Below the pieces are notes generated by a model. It searched no databases, was not told the origin of the DNA, and saw only the letters and a program-made list of their open reading frames with translations. From Microbacterium maritypicum MF109 (GTDB lineage: Bacteria > Actinomycetota > Actinomycetes > Actinomycetales > Microbacteriaceae): DNA of 64,000 nt. Below, piece by piece: positions 28,273 through 36,586 of this stretch. Position numbers and translations under genes: made by a program. Each line of letters begins with the position of its first letter. Within the stretch, counting starts at the first letter, position 1. Location: the NCBI RefSeq assembly GCF_000455825.1, contig NZ_ATAO01000157.1, positions 20,031 to 84,030 on the forward strand, in the 5' to 3' direction.

Positions 28273-29586
28273 GTGGAATTCCTGCTCTATCTGGCCGGCA
28301 TCCTCTTCATGCTGATCGGCCTCGGGCTCTCGATCGGCCTGCATGAGGTGGGCCATCTCGTCCCCGCGAAGCTCTTCGGCGTGCGTGTCGGCCAGTACAT
28401 GATCGGCTTCGGGCCGCGGCTGTGGTCCCGGCGCATCGGCGAGACCGAGTACGGGTTCAAGCTGCTCCCTCTAGGGGGCTTCATCTCGATGTCGGGCATG
28501 TACCCGGCGTCGAAGAACTCGGGCCCGGCGTCCGGCGTGTTCCGCTCGTTGATCCAGGACGCGCGCAGCGCCAACGACGAGACCATCGCCGAGGGTGCCG
28601 AGGATCGCGTCTTCTATCGTCTTCCCGTGTGGAAGCGCGTCGTCGTCATGCTCGGCGGGCCGGTGATGAACCTTCTCCTCGCGACCGTGATCTTCACCGT
28701 GCTGCTGTCGGGCATCGGCCTGCAGCAGGGAACGACGACGATCGCGTCCGTCACCGAGTGCGTCGTTCCGGCCGGTTCGACGGCGACCGAGTGCACACCC
28801 GATGACCCGGCCTCACCCGCCGCGGAAGCCGGGATCAAGCCGGGCGATGTGATCCTGTCCATCGACGGACAGCCCGTGTCGACGTTCGCCGAGGCGACGG
28901 CGATCGTGCAGGCCGCGCCAGGCGAGACGCTGGACATGGTCGTGAGCCGCGACGGGGCGGAGCAGTCGCTGAGCATCACGCCGATCGCCGCGGAACGCTC
29001 GATCACGGATGCCAGCGGCCAGCCCGTCCTCGATGAGGCCGGAAAGCCTGTCGTGAAGGAGGTCGGCTACGTCGGCATGGGCGCCCAGATGGGCTACGTG
29101 CAGCAGCCCCTCACCGCCGGCCCCGAGATGGCGGCGGACAGCACGGCGCGTGTCGCATCCTTGATCGTCACGCTCCCCGTGCGTCTATGGGACGTCGGCG
29201 TCTCACTCGTCACCGGCGGAGAACGCGATCCGAACGGACCGCTGAGCGTCGTCGGCGTCGGACGCCTCGCGGGAGAGGCGGCCGCTACCGATGCGCCGAT
29301 CCTCAACAGGTTCGCGTTCCTGCTCGGTCTGCTGGGGTCGCTGAACATCGCGCTGTTCGTGTTCAACCTCATCCCGCTGCTCCCGCTCGACGGCGGTCAC
29401 ATCGTCGTCGCACTGTGGGACGGCATCAAGCGCGCGTGGGCCAAGCTCTTCCGCCGGCCCCCTCCGGCGCCGGTCGACGCGACCAAGCTCGTGCCGCTGA
29501 CGGTGGTCGTCGCGGTGCTCCTGATCGGGATGGGAGCGCTGCTCCTGGTCGCCGACCTCTTCAACCCGGTCAACCTTCTCGGCTGA
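28273..29586 (+). CDS. M50 site-2 protease (RseP/Rip1 family)
   Basis: An intramembrane zinc metalloprotease of 437 residues. The active-site HEVGH lies at residue 24-28 in the first helix, the third zinc ligand in LLPLDGGHI at about residue 372, and one PDZ-like domain lies between (about 165-240, with AAEAGIKPGDVILSIDGQPV). About four membrane helices are visible. Relatives cut anti-sigma factors and other membrane substrates after a first cleavage outside the membrane. In actinobacteria this gene sits between dxr and ispG, and it does so here except for minus-strand inserts on both sides. The gene is leaderless. Confidence 0.93.
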   Translation: MEFLLYLAGILFMLIGLGLSIGLHEVGHLVPAKLFGVRVGQYMIGFGPRLWSRRIGETEYGFKLLPLGGFISMSGMYPASKNSGPASGVFRSLIQDARSANDETIAEGAEDRVFYRLPVWKRVVVMLGGPVMNLLLATVIFTVLLSGIGLQQGTTTIASVTECVVPAGSTATECTPDDPASPAAEAGIKPGDVILSIDGQPVSTFAEATAIVQAAPGETLDMVVSRDGAEQSLSITPIAAERSITDASGQPVLDEAGKPVVKEVGYVGMGAQMGYVQQPLTAGPEMAADSTARVASLIVTLPVRLWDVGVSLVTGGERDPNGPLSVVGVGRLAGEAAATDAPILNRFAFLLGLLGSLNIALFVFNLIPLLPLDGGHIVVALWDGIKRAWAKLFRRPPPAPVDATKLVPLTVVVAVLLIGMGALLLVADLFNPVNLLG

Positions 29587-29640
29587 GGTCGCAGGCCTCG
29601 CCGGACCGCGCGGGAGGCGAACGCGAGCAGGGATTCCTGC

Positions 29641-31524
29641 TCAGGCCAGCGCGTGGGAGACGAGACGTTCGAGCGTGCGGATCCCGTCGCGGGACAGGAT
29701 CGACTCCAGGTGTCCCTGCACCGAAGCGAAGTGGTCTCCGCGGAGCGCGTACACGTCTCCCGAGTCGGGGTCCGCCGAGACGTCGGCGGCGCCGACGACC
29801 GTCGTGCCCGGTGCGACCCGCGCGGTGAAGGTGTTGTAGAAGCCGATCGATGCGGTCTCCCCGAAGACCGGGACGGGCTTCTGCAGGCCCTGGTGAGGGG
29901 CATCGAGCGGAGTCAGGGCGATGCCGAGCTTGTCGGCGAGGATCTGGTGGCTGAGGCACACCGCGAGCAGCGGCGCGTCGGAGTCCAGTCGGCGGGCGAC
30001 GACATCGCGCATCCTCGCGATGCGGGCGTTCCGTGTATCCCGAGGGTCGCCGGGGCCCGGGCCGGCGACGACCAGATCGGCGGCGTCCAAGTCCGCGTCC
30101 CGCACGTCGGCCCAGGGAGCGATCGTGACGGCGAGCCCGAGATGACGCAGCTGGTGGGCCAGCATCGTCGTGAACCGGTCCTCCGCGTCCACGACGAGAG
30201 CGGAGCGGCCGGCGAACGGACCGGTGAAGTCCTCGCCCTGCGGGTTGAGCCAGAACTCGGCCAGGCGGGCGTTGCGCGATGACAGCAGCTCGGCGACGGT
30301 CGGGTCGTCGGCGAGGGCGCGCGCGTCGCCGGGCGCGTCGGCGTCGCTACGTGCCTCTGCCACCCGGTCGCGGTCGATCGCGCCGATGGCGCCCAGGACG
30401 CCGGCGGCCTTCCCGTGGGTCTCGGAGACCTCACCCATCGGATCGGAGTGTCGAACCAGCGTCGCGCCGACCGGAACGCTGAGGGTGCCGTCCTGGAGGT
30501 AGACGGTCCGGATGAGGATAGGCGCATCCAGGTCGTGCCCGCCGTCCGCATTCGGGGTGAACAGCGCGGCGACACCGGAGTAATAGCCGCGGGGCTTCTG
30601 CTCGTGACGGCGGATCACCGCGCAGGCGTTCTGCATGGGCGAACCTGTCACCGTCGGAGCGAACATCGTCTCGCGCAGGATGTCGCGGGGATCGAGGGCG
30701 CTGCGCCCACGGAGCATGTACTCGGTGTGCGTGAGTCGCGACATCTCCTTGAGGTGCGGGCCGGTGATGCGGCCGCCGTCGGAGCAGACGGCGCTCATCA
30801 TCTTGAGTTCCTCGTCGACGACCATGAAGAGTTCCTCGGTCTCCTTGGTCGAGGCGAGGAAGTCGACCAGCGTCTCCTTCGTCGCCCCTCCCGCCGGATG
30901 ACGGAAGGTCCCGGAGATCGGGTTCATCGTGACGACGCCTTCGCGGGCGACCACATGCGCCTCGGGGCTGGCCCCCACGGCGATGTGCCCAGGAGTGACG
31001 ACAGCGAACGTCCAGTAGGCGCCGCGCTCGTGCGTGAGGAGAGCACGGAACCACGTGAGTGCCGCGGTGCGGTCCTCGACGTCGATGGTCGCGGTGAAGT
31101 CTCGACGGATGACGAAGTTCGCGCCCTCGCCGCGTCCGATCTCGTCGGCGATGACCGTCTCGACGATGGCCGCGTAGTCCGCGTCGGCGATGTCGAAGCC
31201 GTCGTCGTGGAGGGGGACGGGCGTGCTCGGGAGCGCGGGCAGAAGCTCGGCTGTCGGGAGGTGCAGGTGCTCGTCGACGATCACGCAGCGCAGCGGCGCC
31301 CCGTCGTCCTGGGCGACGAAGCCGCGTTCGCGCACCTGGCGATAGGGCACCATGGCGAACACCTCGCGCGGGGTGCCGTCGACCGAGAGGGGGATGTCGG
31401 CAAGCAGCTCGACGTCGACGACGTCCCCGCTGAGCAGCTCGACGGTGTCCGCGCCGTCGCGTGCGATGAGCACGAAGGATGCCGTGGGATCGGCGCTGAG
31501 CTCGGCGAGTCGTGAGAGGGTCAT
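29641..31524 (-). CDS. fused anthranilate synthase (TrpE-TrpG type, PhzE-like)
   Basis: A 627-residue fusion: a chorismate-binding synthase domain (about 1-400) with MNPISGTFRHP, DEELKMMSAVC, GPHLKEMSRLTHTEY and FAPTVTGSPMQNA, then a class I glutamine amidotransferase domain (about 435-627) with the nucleophile Cys in AVCLSHQ (Cys523), and GHLES in place of the usual HPE triad context. The sequence style is close to PhzE (2-amino-2-deoxyisochorismate synthase), but the upstream Trp attenuator points to anthranilate synthesis for tryptophan. Substrate is chorismate plus glutamine. No other trp gene lies in this window. The ATG at 31524 has AGGAG upstream; longer frames run through the leader. 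Confidence 0.85.
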   Translation of the reverse strand: MTLSRLAELSADPTASFVLIARDGADTVELLSGDVVDVELLADIPLSVDGTPREVFAMVPYRQVRERGFVAQDDGAPLRCVIVDEHLHLPTAELLPALPSTPVPLHDDGFDIADADYAAIVETVIADEIGRGEGANFVIRRDFTATIDVEDRTAALTWFRALLTHERGAYWTFAVVTPGHIAVGASPEAHVVAREGVVTMNPISGTFRHPAGGATKETLVDFLASTKETEELFMVVDEELKMMSAVCSDGGRITGPHLKEMSRLTHTEYMLRGRSALDPRDILRETMFAPTVTGSPMQNACAVIRRHEQKPRGYYSGVAALFTPNADGGHDLDAPILIRTVYLQDGTLSVPVGATLVRHSDPMGEVSETHGKAAGVLGAIGAIDRDRVAEARSDADAPGDARALADDPTVAELLSSRNARLAEFWLNPQGEDFTGPFAGRSALVVDAEDRFTTMLAHQLRHLGLAVTIAPWADVRDADLDAADLVVAGPGPGDPRDTRNARIARMRDVVARRLDSDAPLLAVCLSHQILADKLGIALTPLDAPHQGLQKPVPVFGETASIGFYNTFTARVAPGTTVVGAADVSADPDSGDVYALRGDHFASVQGHLESILSRDGIRTLERLVSHALA

Positions 31525-31564
31525 CGATGTCTCCTGTGCAGTGCTCCGGCTCGGCGCAACGAAA

Positions 31565-31585
31565 AGACCGCCCCGGAGGCGGTCT
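31565..31585 (-). terminator. attenuator terminator hairpin
   Basis: Arms AGACCGCC / GGCGGTCT of 8 bp with a 5-nt loop; in transcript order it is followed by TTTTC. It lies 40 nt before the synthase start codon. Confidence 0.85.
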
Positions 31586-31612
31586 GAATTCGTGGGAACG
31601 CGAACACACCGC

Positions 31613-31648
31613 CTAGAAGGCGGGCCACCAGGTGAAGTTCGCGAGCAT
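31613..31648 (-). CDS. trpL: trp leader peptide MLANFTWWPAF
   Basis: An 11-codon reading frame with two adjacent Trp codons (TGG TGG at 31625-31630 on the plus map) and a TAG stop. A TAGTTT -10 box ends 7 nt before the ATG, so the mRNA starts at the leader's own AUG and the peptide should be translated without a Shine-Dalgarno. Leaderless trpL is known in Sinorhizobium. The peptide's likely role is to sense charged tRNA-Trp by ribosome stalling, controlling the anthranilate synthase gene 88 nt downstream. Confidence 0.85.
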   Translation of the reverse strand: MLANFTWWPAF

Positions 31649-31655
31649 GGGGCCG

Positions 31656-31661
31656 AAACTA
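31656..31661 (-). promoter_or_regulatory. -10 box TAGTTT of the trp leader
   Basis: TAGTTT (minus strand) ends 7 nt before the leader peptide ATG at 31648. Confidence 0.6.
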
Positions 31662-31695
31662 CCACATCGCGAGCGAGGGTCACGGCGCGATGACA

Positions 31696-32322
31696 TCACC
31701 AGATGCTGCCGCCGGCCTCCGTCGACTCGGCGTCGAGGGCGTGATCCACGATGAGGCGCAGGGCGCGCGCCAGTTGCGCGTCGGCGAGGTGCAGCCCGCC
31801 TGCAGGGACCGTGGTCGTCGACCACGGAAGGTGCACGAATCCGGCACGCGCATCCGGCCGGACGGCACCCACTGCCGTGTACAGCACGTGGTTGCACACG
31901 TAGGTTCCCGCAGAGAGCGACAGCTGCGCCGGCAGCCCTTCCGCGGTCAGAACCTGGAGCAGGCGCTTCACGGGGAGCGTCGAGAACCGCGCGGCGGGAC
32001 CGCCGGCCTCGCTGGGAGCATCGACGGGCTGTTCGCCGTCGTTGTCGGGGATGCGGGCGTCGATCAGGTTGACACCGATGCGCTCGATCGCGACCCTGCT
32101 GCTCCCGGCGGCGAGCCCGGTGGCGATGACGACATCGGGGGAGTGCGCGGCGATCAGGGTCCGGAGCCGGTGAGCGGATGCCTCGAACGCGACCGGAAGT
32201 GTGGCCACCACGAGCTCGTGCGGACCGTCGTATGCGGCCGCGACCGCGTTCACGGCATCGGCAGACGGATTGCGGTCCGCCCCGTCGAAGGGGTCGAATC
32301 CGGTGAGGAGGACGACGGCCAT
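31696..32322 (-). CDS. pcp: pyroglutamyl-peptidase I
   Basis: Removes N-terminal pyroglutamate from peptides. The 208-residue protein begins VLLTGFDPFDGADRNPS, and the catalytic Glu-Cys-His lie in AIERIGVNLIDARIPDN (about residue 80), LSAGTYVCNHVLY (Cys about 140) and AGFVHLPW (His about 164), in family order. It is cytoplasmic. The ATG at 32322 follows a TACGCT box by 6 nt. A much longer open frame upstream overlaps ispG and its promoter and is not real. Confidence 0.93.
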   Translation of the reverse strand: MAVVLLTGFDPFDGADRNPSADAVNAVAAAYDGPHELVVATLPVAFEASAHRLRTLIAAHSPDVVIATGLAAGSSRVAIERIGVNLIDARIPDNDGEQPVDAPSEAGGPAARFSTLPVKRLLQVLTAEGLPAQLSLSAGTYVCNHVLYTAVGAVRPDARAGFVHLPWSTTTVPAGGLHLADAQLARALRLIVDHALDAESTEAGGSIW

Positions 32323-32328
32323 GCCTCC

Positions 32329-32334
32329 AGCGTA
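32329..32334 (-). promoter_or_regulatory. -10 box TACGCT of leaderless pcp
   Basis: TACGCT (minus strand) ends 6 nt before the pcp ATG. The promoter faces away from that of ispG, 36 bp apart. Confidence 0.65.
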
Positions 32335-32370
32335 GGTGCGTCTGTTCAGCCCACTTGCATCCAGGCGGCG

Positions 32371-32376
32371 TAGGCT
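32371..32376 (+). promoter_or_regulatory. -10 box TAGGCT of leaderless ispG
   Basis: TAGGCT ends 6 nt before the GTG at 32383. Confidence 0.65.
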
Positions 32377-32382
32377 TGGGGC

Positions 32383-33534
32383 GTGCCAGCAGTGAACCTC
32401 GGAATGCCGAAGATCCCCGAAGTCCTCGCCCCGCGCCGCAAGTCCCGGCAGATCAAGGTGGGCAAGGTGCTCGTGGGCGGCGACGCTCCGGTCAGCGTGC
32501 AGTCGATGACGACCACCAAGACGACCGACATCAACGGGACGCTGCAGCAGATCGCCGAGCTCACGGCTTCGGGCTGCGAGATCGTCCGCGTCGCGGTGCC
32601 GCATCAGGACGACGCCGATGCGTTGAAGATCATCGCGATGAAGAGCCAGATCCCCGTGATCGCCGACATCCACTTCCAGCCGCGCTACATCTACACGGCT
32701 ATCGATGCCGGATGCGGGGCGGTGCGGGTGAATCCCGGCAACATCCGCGAGTTCGACGGCAACGTGGGCAAGATCGCCGAGGCCGCGAAGGCGGCGGGAG
32801 TCTCTCTGCGCATCGGCGTGAACGCCGGATCTCTGGATCGCCGCATCCTCAGCAAGTACGGCAAGGCGACGGCTGAGGCGCTGGTCGAGAGCGCCGTGTG
32901 GGAGGCGTCGCTGTTCGAGGAGCACGACTTCCACGACTTCAAGATCTCCGTCAAGCACAACGACCCCATCGTCATGGTCAAGGCGTATCGGCAGCTGGCC
33001 GAGCGGGGCGACTGGCCCCTTCACCTCGGTGTGACCGAGGCGGGGCCGGCGTTCCAGGGAACGATCAAGAGCGCCACCGCGTTCGGAATCCTCCTCGGCG
33101 AGGGCATCGGCGACACGATCCGCGTGTCGCTCTCGGCGCCGCCCGCCGAAGAGGTCAAGGTCGGACACCAGATCCTTCAGTCCCTCAACCTGCGCGAGCG
33201 CAAGCTCGAGATCGTCTCCTGCCCCTCGTGCGGACGCGCTCAGGTCGACGTCTACACCCTGGCCGAGAACGTGACGGAGGGGCTCAAGGACATGACCGTT
33301 CCGCTGCGCGTCGCCGTGATGGGCTGCGTCGTCAACGGACCGGGCGAAGCGCGCGAGGCCGACCTCGGCGTGGCTTCGGGTAACGGCAAGGGGCAGATCT
33401 TCGTGAAGGGCGAGGTCATCAAGACCGTGCCGGAGGCCGACATCGTCGCCACCCTGATCGAAGAGGCCAACCGGATCGCCGCTGAGATGGGACCTGAGGC
33501 CCCGCTCGGCACGGCCCAGGTCGTCACGGCCTGA
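32383..33534 (+). CDS. ispG: 4-hydroxy-3-methylbut-2-enyl-diphosphate synthase
   Basis: Sixth step of the MEP pathway; reduces MEcPP to HMBPP using a 4Fe-4S cluster. The 383-residue protein shows [17 protein letters not shown] at about residue 31, [10 protein letters not shown] at about 95, and the cluster cysteines in ISCPSCGR and [12 protein letters not shown] near the C-terminus. It shares the pathway with dxr upstream. The GTG start is leaderless. A SnoaL-like gene follows 17 bp downstream on the same strand and may be co-transcribed. Confidence 0.97.
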   Translation: MPAVNLGMPKIPEVLAPRRKSRQIKVGKVLVGGDAPVSVQSMTTTKTTDINGTLQQIAELTASGCEIVRVAVPHQDDADALKIIAMKSQIPVIADIHFQPRYIYTAIDAGCGAVRVNPGNIREFDGNVGKIAEAAKAAGVSLRIGVNAGSLDRRILSKYGKATAEALVESAVWEASLFEEHDFHDFKISVKHNDPIVMVKAYRQLAERGDWPLHLGVTEAGPAFQGTIKSATAFGILLGEGIGDTIRVSLSAPPAEEVKVGHQILQSLNLRERKLEIVSCPSCGRAQVDVYTLAENVTEGLKDMTVPLRVAVMGCVVNGPGEAREADLGVASGNGKGQIFVKGEVIKTVPEADIVATLIEEANRIAAEMGPEAPLGTAQVVTA

Positions 33535-33551
33535 GCTCGGAGGAGCGCGAG

Positions 33552-33884
33552 ATGTCGGATGTCACCCTGCCCGCGCCTGTCCAGGTGATGGTCGATGCGA
33601 TCAACGCGGCCGATACCGATGCGTTCGTCGATGCCTTCACCCCGGATGGGCATGTCAGCGATTGGGGCACGGTCAAGGCCGGCCCTGATGGGGTGCGCGA
33701 ATGGGCAGGCAGCGACGCGATCGGCGCCGGAGCGCGGATGACCGTGCTCTCCGCCGAGACCGACGGCGACACGACCCGCATCCGCTTCGGGTGGGCGAGC
33801 CGGGTCTTCAACGGAGAATCCGACGGCATCTTCGTCGTCGAGGACGACAAGCTCGCCAGCTTCACCATCCCGCCGTCCCACTGA
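33552..33884 (+). CDS. nuclear transport factor 2-like (SnoaL-fold) protein
   Basis: A 110-residue single-domain protein with the NTF2/SnoaL pattern: an N-terminal helix pair VQVMVDAINAADTDAFVDAFTPDG, a strand WGTVKAGPDGVREWAG, then antiparallel strands ending FVVEDDKLASFTI. Such folds act as small isomerases, dehydratases or binding domains; no catalytic residue can be assigned. GGAGGAG precedes the ATG. It lies 17 bp after ispG. Confidence 0.8.
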   Translation: MSDVTLPAPVQVMVDAINAADTDAFVDAFTPDGHVSDWGTVKAGPDGVREWAGSDAIGAGARMTVLSAETDGDTTRIRFGWASRVFNGESDGIFVVEDDKLASFTIPPSH

Positions 33885-33970
33885 CCTTTCGTACCGGGGT
33901 CCGCCCCGCTCTCACGACGGCCCGACGGCCGCGAACACCGTCGAGATCACCGACGAATCCGAGGAGAACC

Positions 33971-34837
33971 ATGTCGACGCCCACCACTGTGACCTTCTCG
34001 GACGGGACCATCGCCGGAGACGGCATCGTCACACGTGTGGAGAGCTTCGCCGACGGAGCGGTCGTCGTCGTCGACGCGACGCCCTTCCATCCGGTCGACC
34101 ACACCTGGCCGGATCAGCCGGGCGACAGCGGAACCATCACGGCCGCCGGCGTCACGGTCACGGTGACCGAGGCTCTCATGGCCGCGATCTCTGACGAGGG
34201 CGAGTTCGCCGTGGGCCGCGAGATCCCGGTCAAGCGCGGTGCGGAGGGCTGGACGTGGCTGGTCGGGCATCGCATCGAGGGTGTCGTGCCGGCATCACTC
34301 GTTGAGGGAGCACCGGTGGCGCTCGCGGTCGACGGTGCCCGTCGCGCGGGACTCAGCCGCGGCCACACGGCATGTCATGTCGCTTCACTGGCGCTTGACC
34401 TGGCCCTCGTCGATCTCTGGCGGAAGGACCCGGGGGAGGACGCTCTCGGGAACCCCGACTTCGAGGGTCGCGCCAACCAGTCCAGTCGTATCCACGAGGA
34501 CGGGGCCGTCGACGAATACCGGCTCGGCAAGAGTCTGCGCAGGGCAGGCTTCGACACCGAGACGTTCGCTGCGACCCTCCCCGACCGCGAGGCGCAGGTG
34601 AACGACCGACTGGCCGCTTGGATCGCCTCGGGCGCTTCCAGCAGCATCGAGACCGAGGGGCCGACGATCGTCGACCGGCGTCGCTGGCACTGCTCCCTCC
34701 CAGAGGGCGAAGCCGTGATCCTCTGCGGGGGAACCCATGCCGACTCCCTCGCCGCGTTCGGATCGATCACGGTGTCGCTCGATCTCAGCGATCCCCAGCT
34801 CCTCGTCATGACGACCACGGCTGTCCCCGCCCCCTGA
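33971..34837 (+). CDS. AlaX-like tRNA-editing metal-dependent hydrolase
   Basis: A 288-residue protein with the threonyl/alanyl-tRNA synthetase second additional domain. The zinc ligands appear as GHTACHVASLALD (HxxxH, about residue 135) and LCGGTHADSLAAF (CxxxH, about 258). Free-standing AlaX proteins deacylate Ser- or Gly-mischarged tRNA-Ala in trans; whether this member does so cannot be seen. The N-terminal part DATPFHPVDHTWPDQPGDSG matches the family's beta-barrel. The ATG at 33971 has GAGGAGAACC just upstream. It converges with a small ORF at its 3' end. Confidence 0.85.
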   Translation: MSTPTTVTFSDGTIAGDGIVTRVESFADGAVVVVDATPFHPVDHTWPDQPGDSGTITAAGVTVTVTEALMAAISDEGEFAVGREIPVKRGAEGWTWLVGHRIEGVVPASLVEGAPVALAVDGARRAGLSRGHTACHVASLALDLALVDLWRKDPGEDALGNPDFEGRANQSSRIHEDGAVDEYRLGKSLRRAGFDTETFAATLPDREAQVNDRLAAWIASGASSSIETEGPTIVDRRRWHCSLPEGEAVILCGGTHADSLAAFGSITVSLDLSDPQLLVMTTTAVPAP

Positions 34838-34839
34838 CC

Positions 34840-35070
34840 TCAGCGCACGAACCCGGCCTGCAGCCGTCCGCCCGCTCGATCGAGCTCCTCCTCGACGCGG
34901 TCCGCGAAGGCTGCGAAGTCTCCGGCGAGCAGCGGCGCACTCAGCCGCTCGGTGCGCTCCTCGCTCAGAGCGCGCAATCGACGGGGGAGCCACTTCCCGG
35001 TGGCGATCCAGCGGCGGTCGCCTAGCAGCATCAGCTCCGCGATCCGCTCGAAGAGCACGTCGGCGACCAC
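34840..35070 (-). CDS. small ORF of unknown function, possible gene remnant
   Basis: Encodes 76 residues (VVADVLFERIAEL..., with LLGDRRWIATGKWLPRRLRAL). The GKW...RRL stretch is reminiscent of the C-terminal half of nucleotidyltransferase-type proteins, but too little is left to name a family. The frame is the same as that of the RNB nuclease gene just upstream, from whose stop it is separated by seven codons, so it may be a downstream piece split off by a stop, a coupled small protein, or chance. Its 3' end lies 2 bp from the stop of the AlaX-like gene. Confidence 0.4.
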   Translation of the reverse strand: MVADVLFERIAELMLLGDRRWIATGKWLPRRLRALSEERTERLSAPLLAGDFAAFADRVEEELDRAGGRLQAGFVR

Positions 35071-35091
35071 GCGTCGCCGATGAGCAGAAGG

Positions 35092-36507
35092 TCAGATCGC
35101 GAACTCGACCTCGCCCTTCGCGATGTCCGCACGCACGATGCGGAGTCGCACGATATCACCCGGCTTCGCACCCGGCCGTAGCGGTGCAGTCGCTGTCACG
35201 GCGGGATCGGCGATCTGCACGGCCGCGCGTTCACCGCGCAGCTCGATCACGGTCGCCTCGATCGTCGTGCCGACCAGGGGCGTGAGCAGCGCGGCCTCGA
35301 CGCTGTTGATCGTCGCCGCGTTGAGGCGCGATGCACGCTGGCCGGATTCCTGCATGAGGGCGGGGAGCTCGCCGAGCGATGCGCGAGCCCATTCGGGGGC
35401 GGGCTCGCCGTTCGCTTCGGCGAGGCAGATCGCCAGTGCCCACCGGTCTACGAGTCGGCGCAGGGGAGCGGTCGCGTGGGCATACGGCGCGGCGATGGCG
35501 GCCTGCACGGCGGCGCCCGGCGCTTCGCCGTCGAACACCAGGTACCCGGCTCCGCGGAACAGCGACGACGCGGCCTCCAGCACGGGGAGGGTCATCGGGT
35601 CGGCGCGGTCGAGCCCGCGAAGGTAGTCGCCGTATGCACCGGCCGTCCACGGGCGCCCGAGGGCCTCGGTCTGATGCCGGAAGGTCTCGAAAGCGGCCGT
35701 ATCCGGCTCCGGCATCGTCCGGAGGATGCCGACTCCGGCGTCGAGCATGAGGGAAGCTGCGGCCATCCCGGTCATGAGCGAGAGCTGGGCGTTCCACTCC
35801 TCCACGGGGAGTGGGCGGCGTCGTTCGATCGCATAGGTGCCGTCTTCTGCACGCACGACCTCTTCGTCGGGCAGATTCAGGCTCGCTCCTCCTCTCAGGC
35901 GCTCCTGCTCCATGCGCAAGGCTCCGATCTCCGGGAGCAGTGCCGCCGGGCCGTCCTCGCCGCGGTCGATCGCCAGCTGCGTCGTCGCGTAGTCGAGCTG
36001 TGCGCGCGAACGGATCAGCGCGCGTTCCAGGCGGAAGTCGGAGACGACACCGCTGGAGTCGAGGGCGAAGGTCCACACCAGCGCCGGTCGGTCGACGTCG
36101 GCGAGCAGCGAGGCTCGATCCTCGCTCAGCACGCGTGGATGCAGCGGGATCGAACCATCCGCGGCATACAGTGTCTGTCCGCGACGCCGTGCCTCGGCAT
36201 CCACCGCTCCGCCCGGTGCGACGAACCCCGGGACGTCGGCGATCGCGTAGCGAACGGTGTATCCGGTCCCCGCGCGCTCGAGGTGGAAGGCCTGATCGAG
36301 GTCGCGAGACCCTTCAGGGTCCAGCGTTGCGAAGGGGACGTCGCGAAGGTCGATCTGTGGCACGGGGGCGGTGGATGCCTCGGCCTCGGCGATGACCTCG
36401 TCGGGGAAGTCGAGGGGAGCATCGACAGATTCCCGCAGCCCGGCGAGTGCCGAGGCCAGCTCGGTCTGCGCAGCGGACGGGGCGACGTGTGATCGGCGCT
36501 GGGGCAT
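35092..36507 (-). CDS. RNB-domain ribonuclease (RNase II/R family)
   Basis: A 471-residue exoribonuclease-like protein. The RNB domain starts within about 45 residues of the N-terminus, with ATLDPEGSRDLDQAFHLE (catalytic aspartates) and the SEDRASLLADVDRPALVWTF block; the C-terminal 80 residues resemble an S1/OB domain with RPGAKPGDIVRLRIVRADIAKGEVEFAI. The two N-terminal cold-shock domains of E. coli RNase R are absent. It should degrade RNA 3' to 5'. The ATG follows a TAGGGT box by 6 nt, so the gene is leaderless, and it is divergent from the isocitrate-lyase-family gene. Confidence 0.9.
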   Translation of the reverse strand: MPQRRSHVAPSAAQTELASALAGLRESVDAPLDFPDEVIAEAEASTAPVPQIDLRDVPFATLDPEGSRDLDQAFHLERAGTGYTVRYAIADVPGFVAPGGAVDAEARRRGQTLYAADGSIPLHPRVLSEDRASLLADVDRPALVWTFALDSSGVVSDFRLERALIRSRAQLDYATTQLAIDRGEDGPAALLPEIGALRMEQERLRGGASLNLPDEEVVRAEDGTYAIERRRPLPVEEWNAQLSLMTGMAAASLMLDAGVGILRTMPEPDTAAFETFRHQTEALGRPWTAGAYGDYLRGLDRADPMTLPVLEAASSLFRGAGYLVFDGEAPGAAVQAAIAAPYAHATAPLRRLVDRWALAICLAEANGEPAPEWARASLGELPALMQESGQRASRLNAATINSVEAALLTPLVGTTIEATVIELRGERAAVQIADPAVTATAPLRPGAKPGDIVRLRIVRADIAKGEVEFAI

Positions 36508-36513
36508 GGCTCC

Positions 36514-36519
36514 ACCCTA
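36514..36519 (-). promoter_or_regulatory. -10 box TAGGGT of leaderless RNB gene
   Basis: TAGGGT (minus strand) ends 6 nt before the ATG at 36507. Confidence 0.6.
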
Positions 36520-36574
36520 GGCGTGGCGATCAGGCGGAGCGGAATGAACCGGCCCCGTGGACGTCATCCCGCGT

Positions 36575-36580
36575 TAGCGT
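36575..36580 (+). promoter_or_regulatory. -10 box TAGCGT of leaderless PEP mutase/ICL family gene
   Basis: TAGCGT ends 6 nt before the ATG at 36587. Confidence 0.6.
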
Positions 36581-36586
36581 GGAGTC

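Larger units (their letters stand above)
31561..31648 (-). promoter_or_regulatory. tryptophan transcription attenuator
   Basis: Read on the minus strand: the leader peptide with tandem Trp codons, then CCGCC-ttcta-GGCGG forming the pause hairpin over the stop codon, then AGGCGGT, which can pair with ACCGCCT of the terminator arm (antiterminator), then a terminator hairpin (31565-31585) followed by TTTTC. All three classical pairings (1:2, 2:3, 3:4) can be drawn. Ribosome stalling at the Trp codons would free the antiterminator and allow synthesis of the downstream synthase gene. Confidence 0.85.

Noticed and set aside
32323..33168. Upstream extension of pcp through ispG.
   Set aside because: Opposite to the well-conserved ispG; the ATG at 32322 has a -10 box and a normal length.
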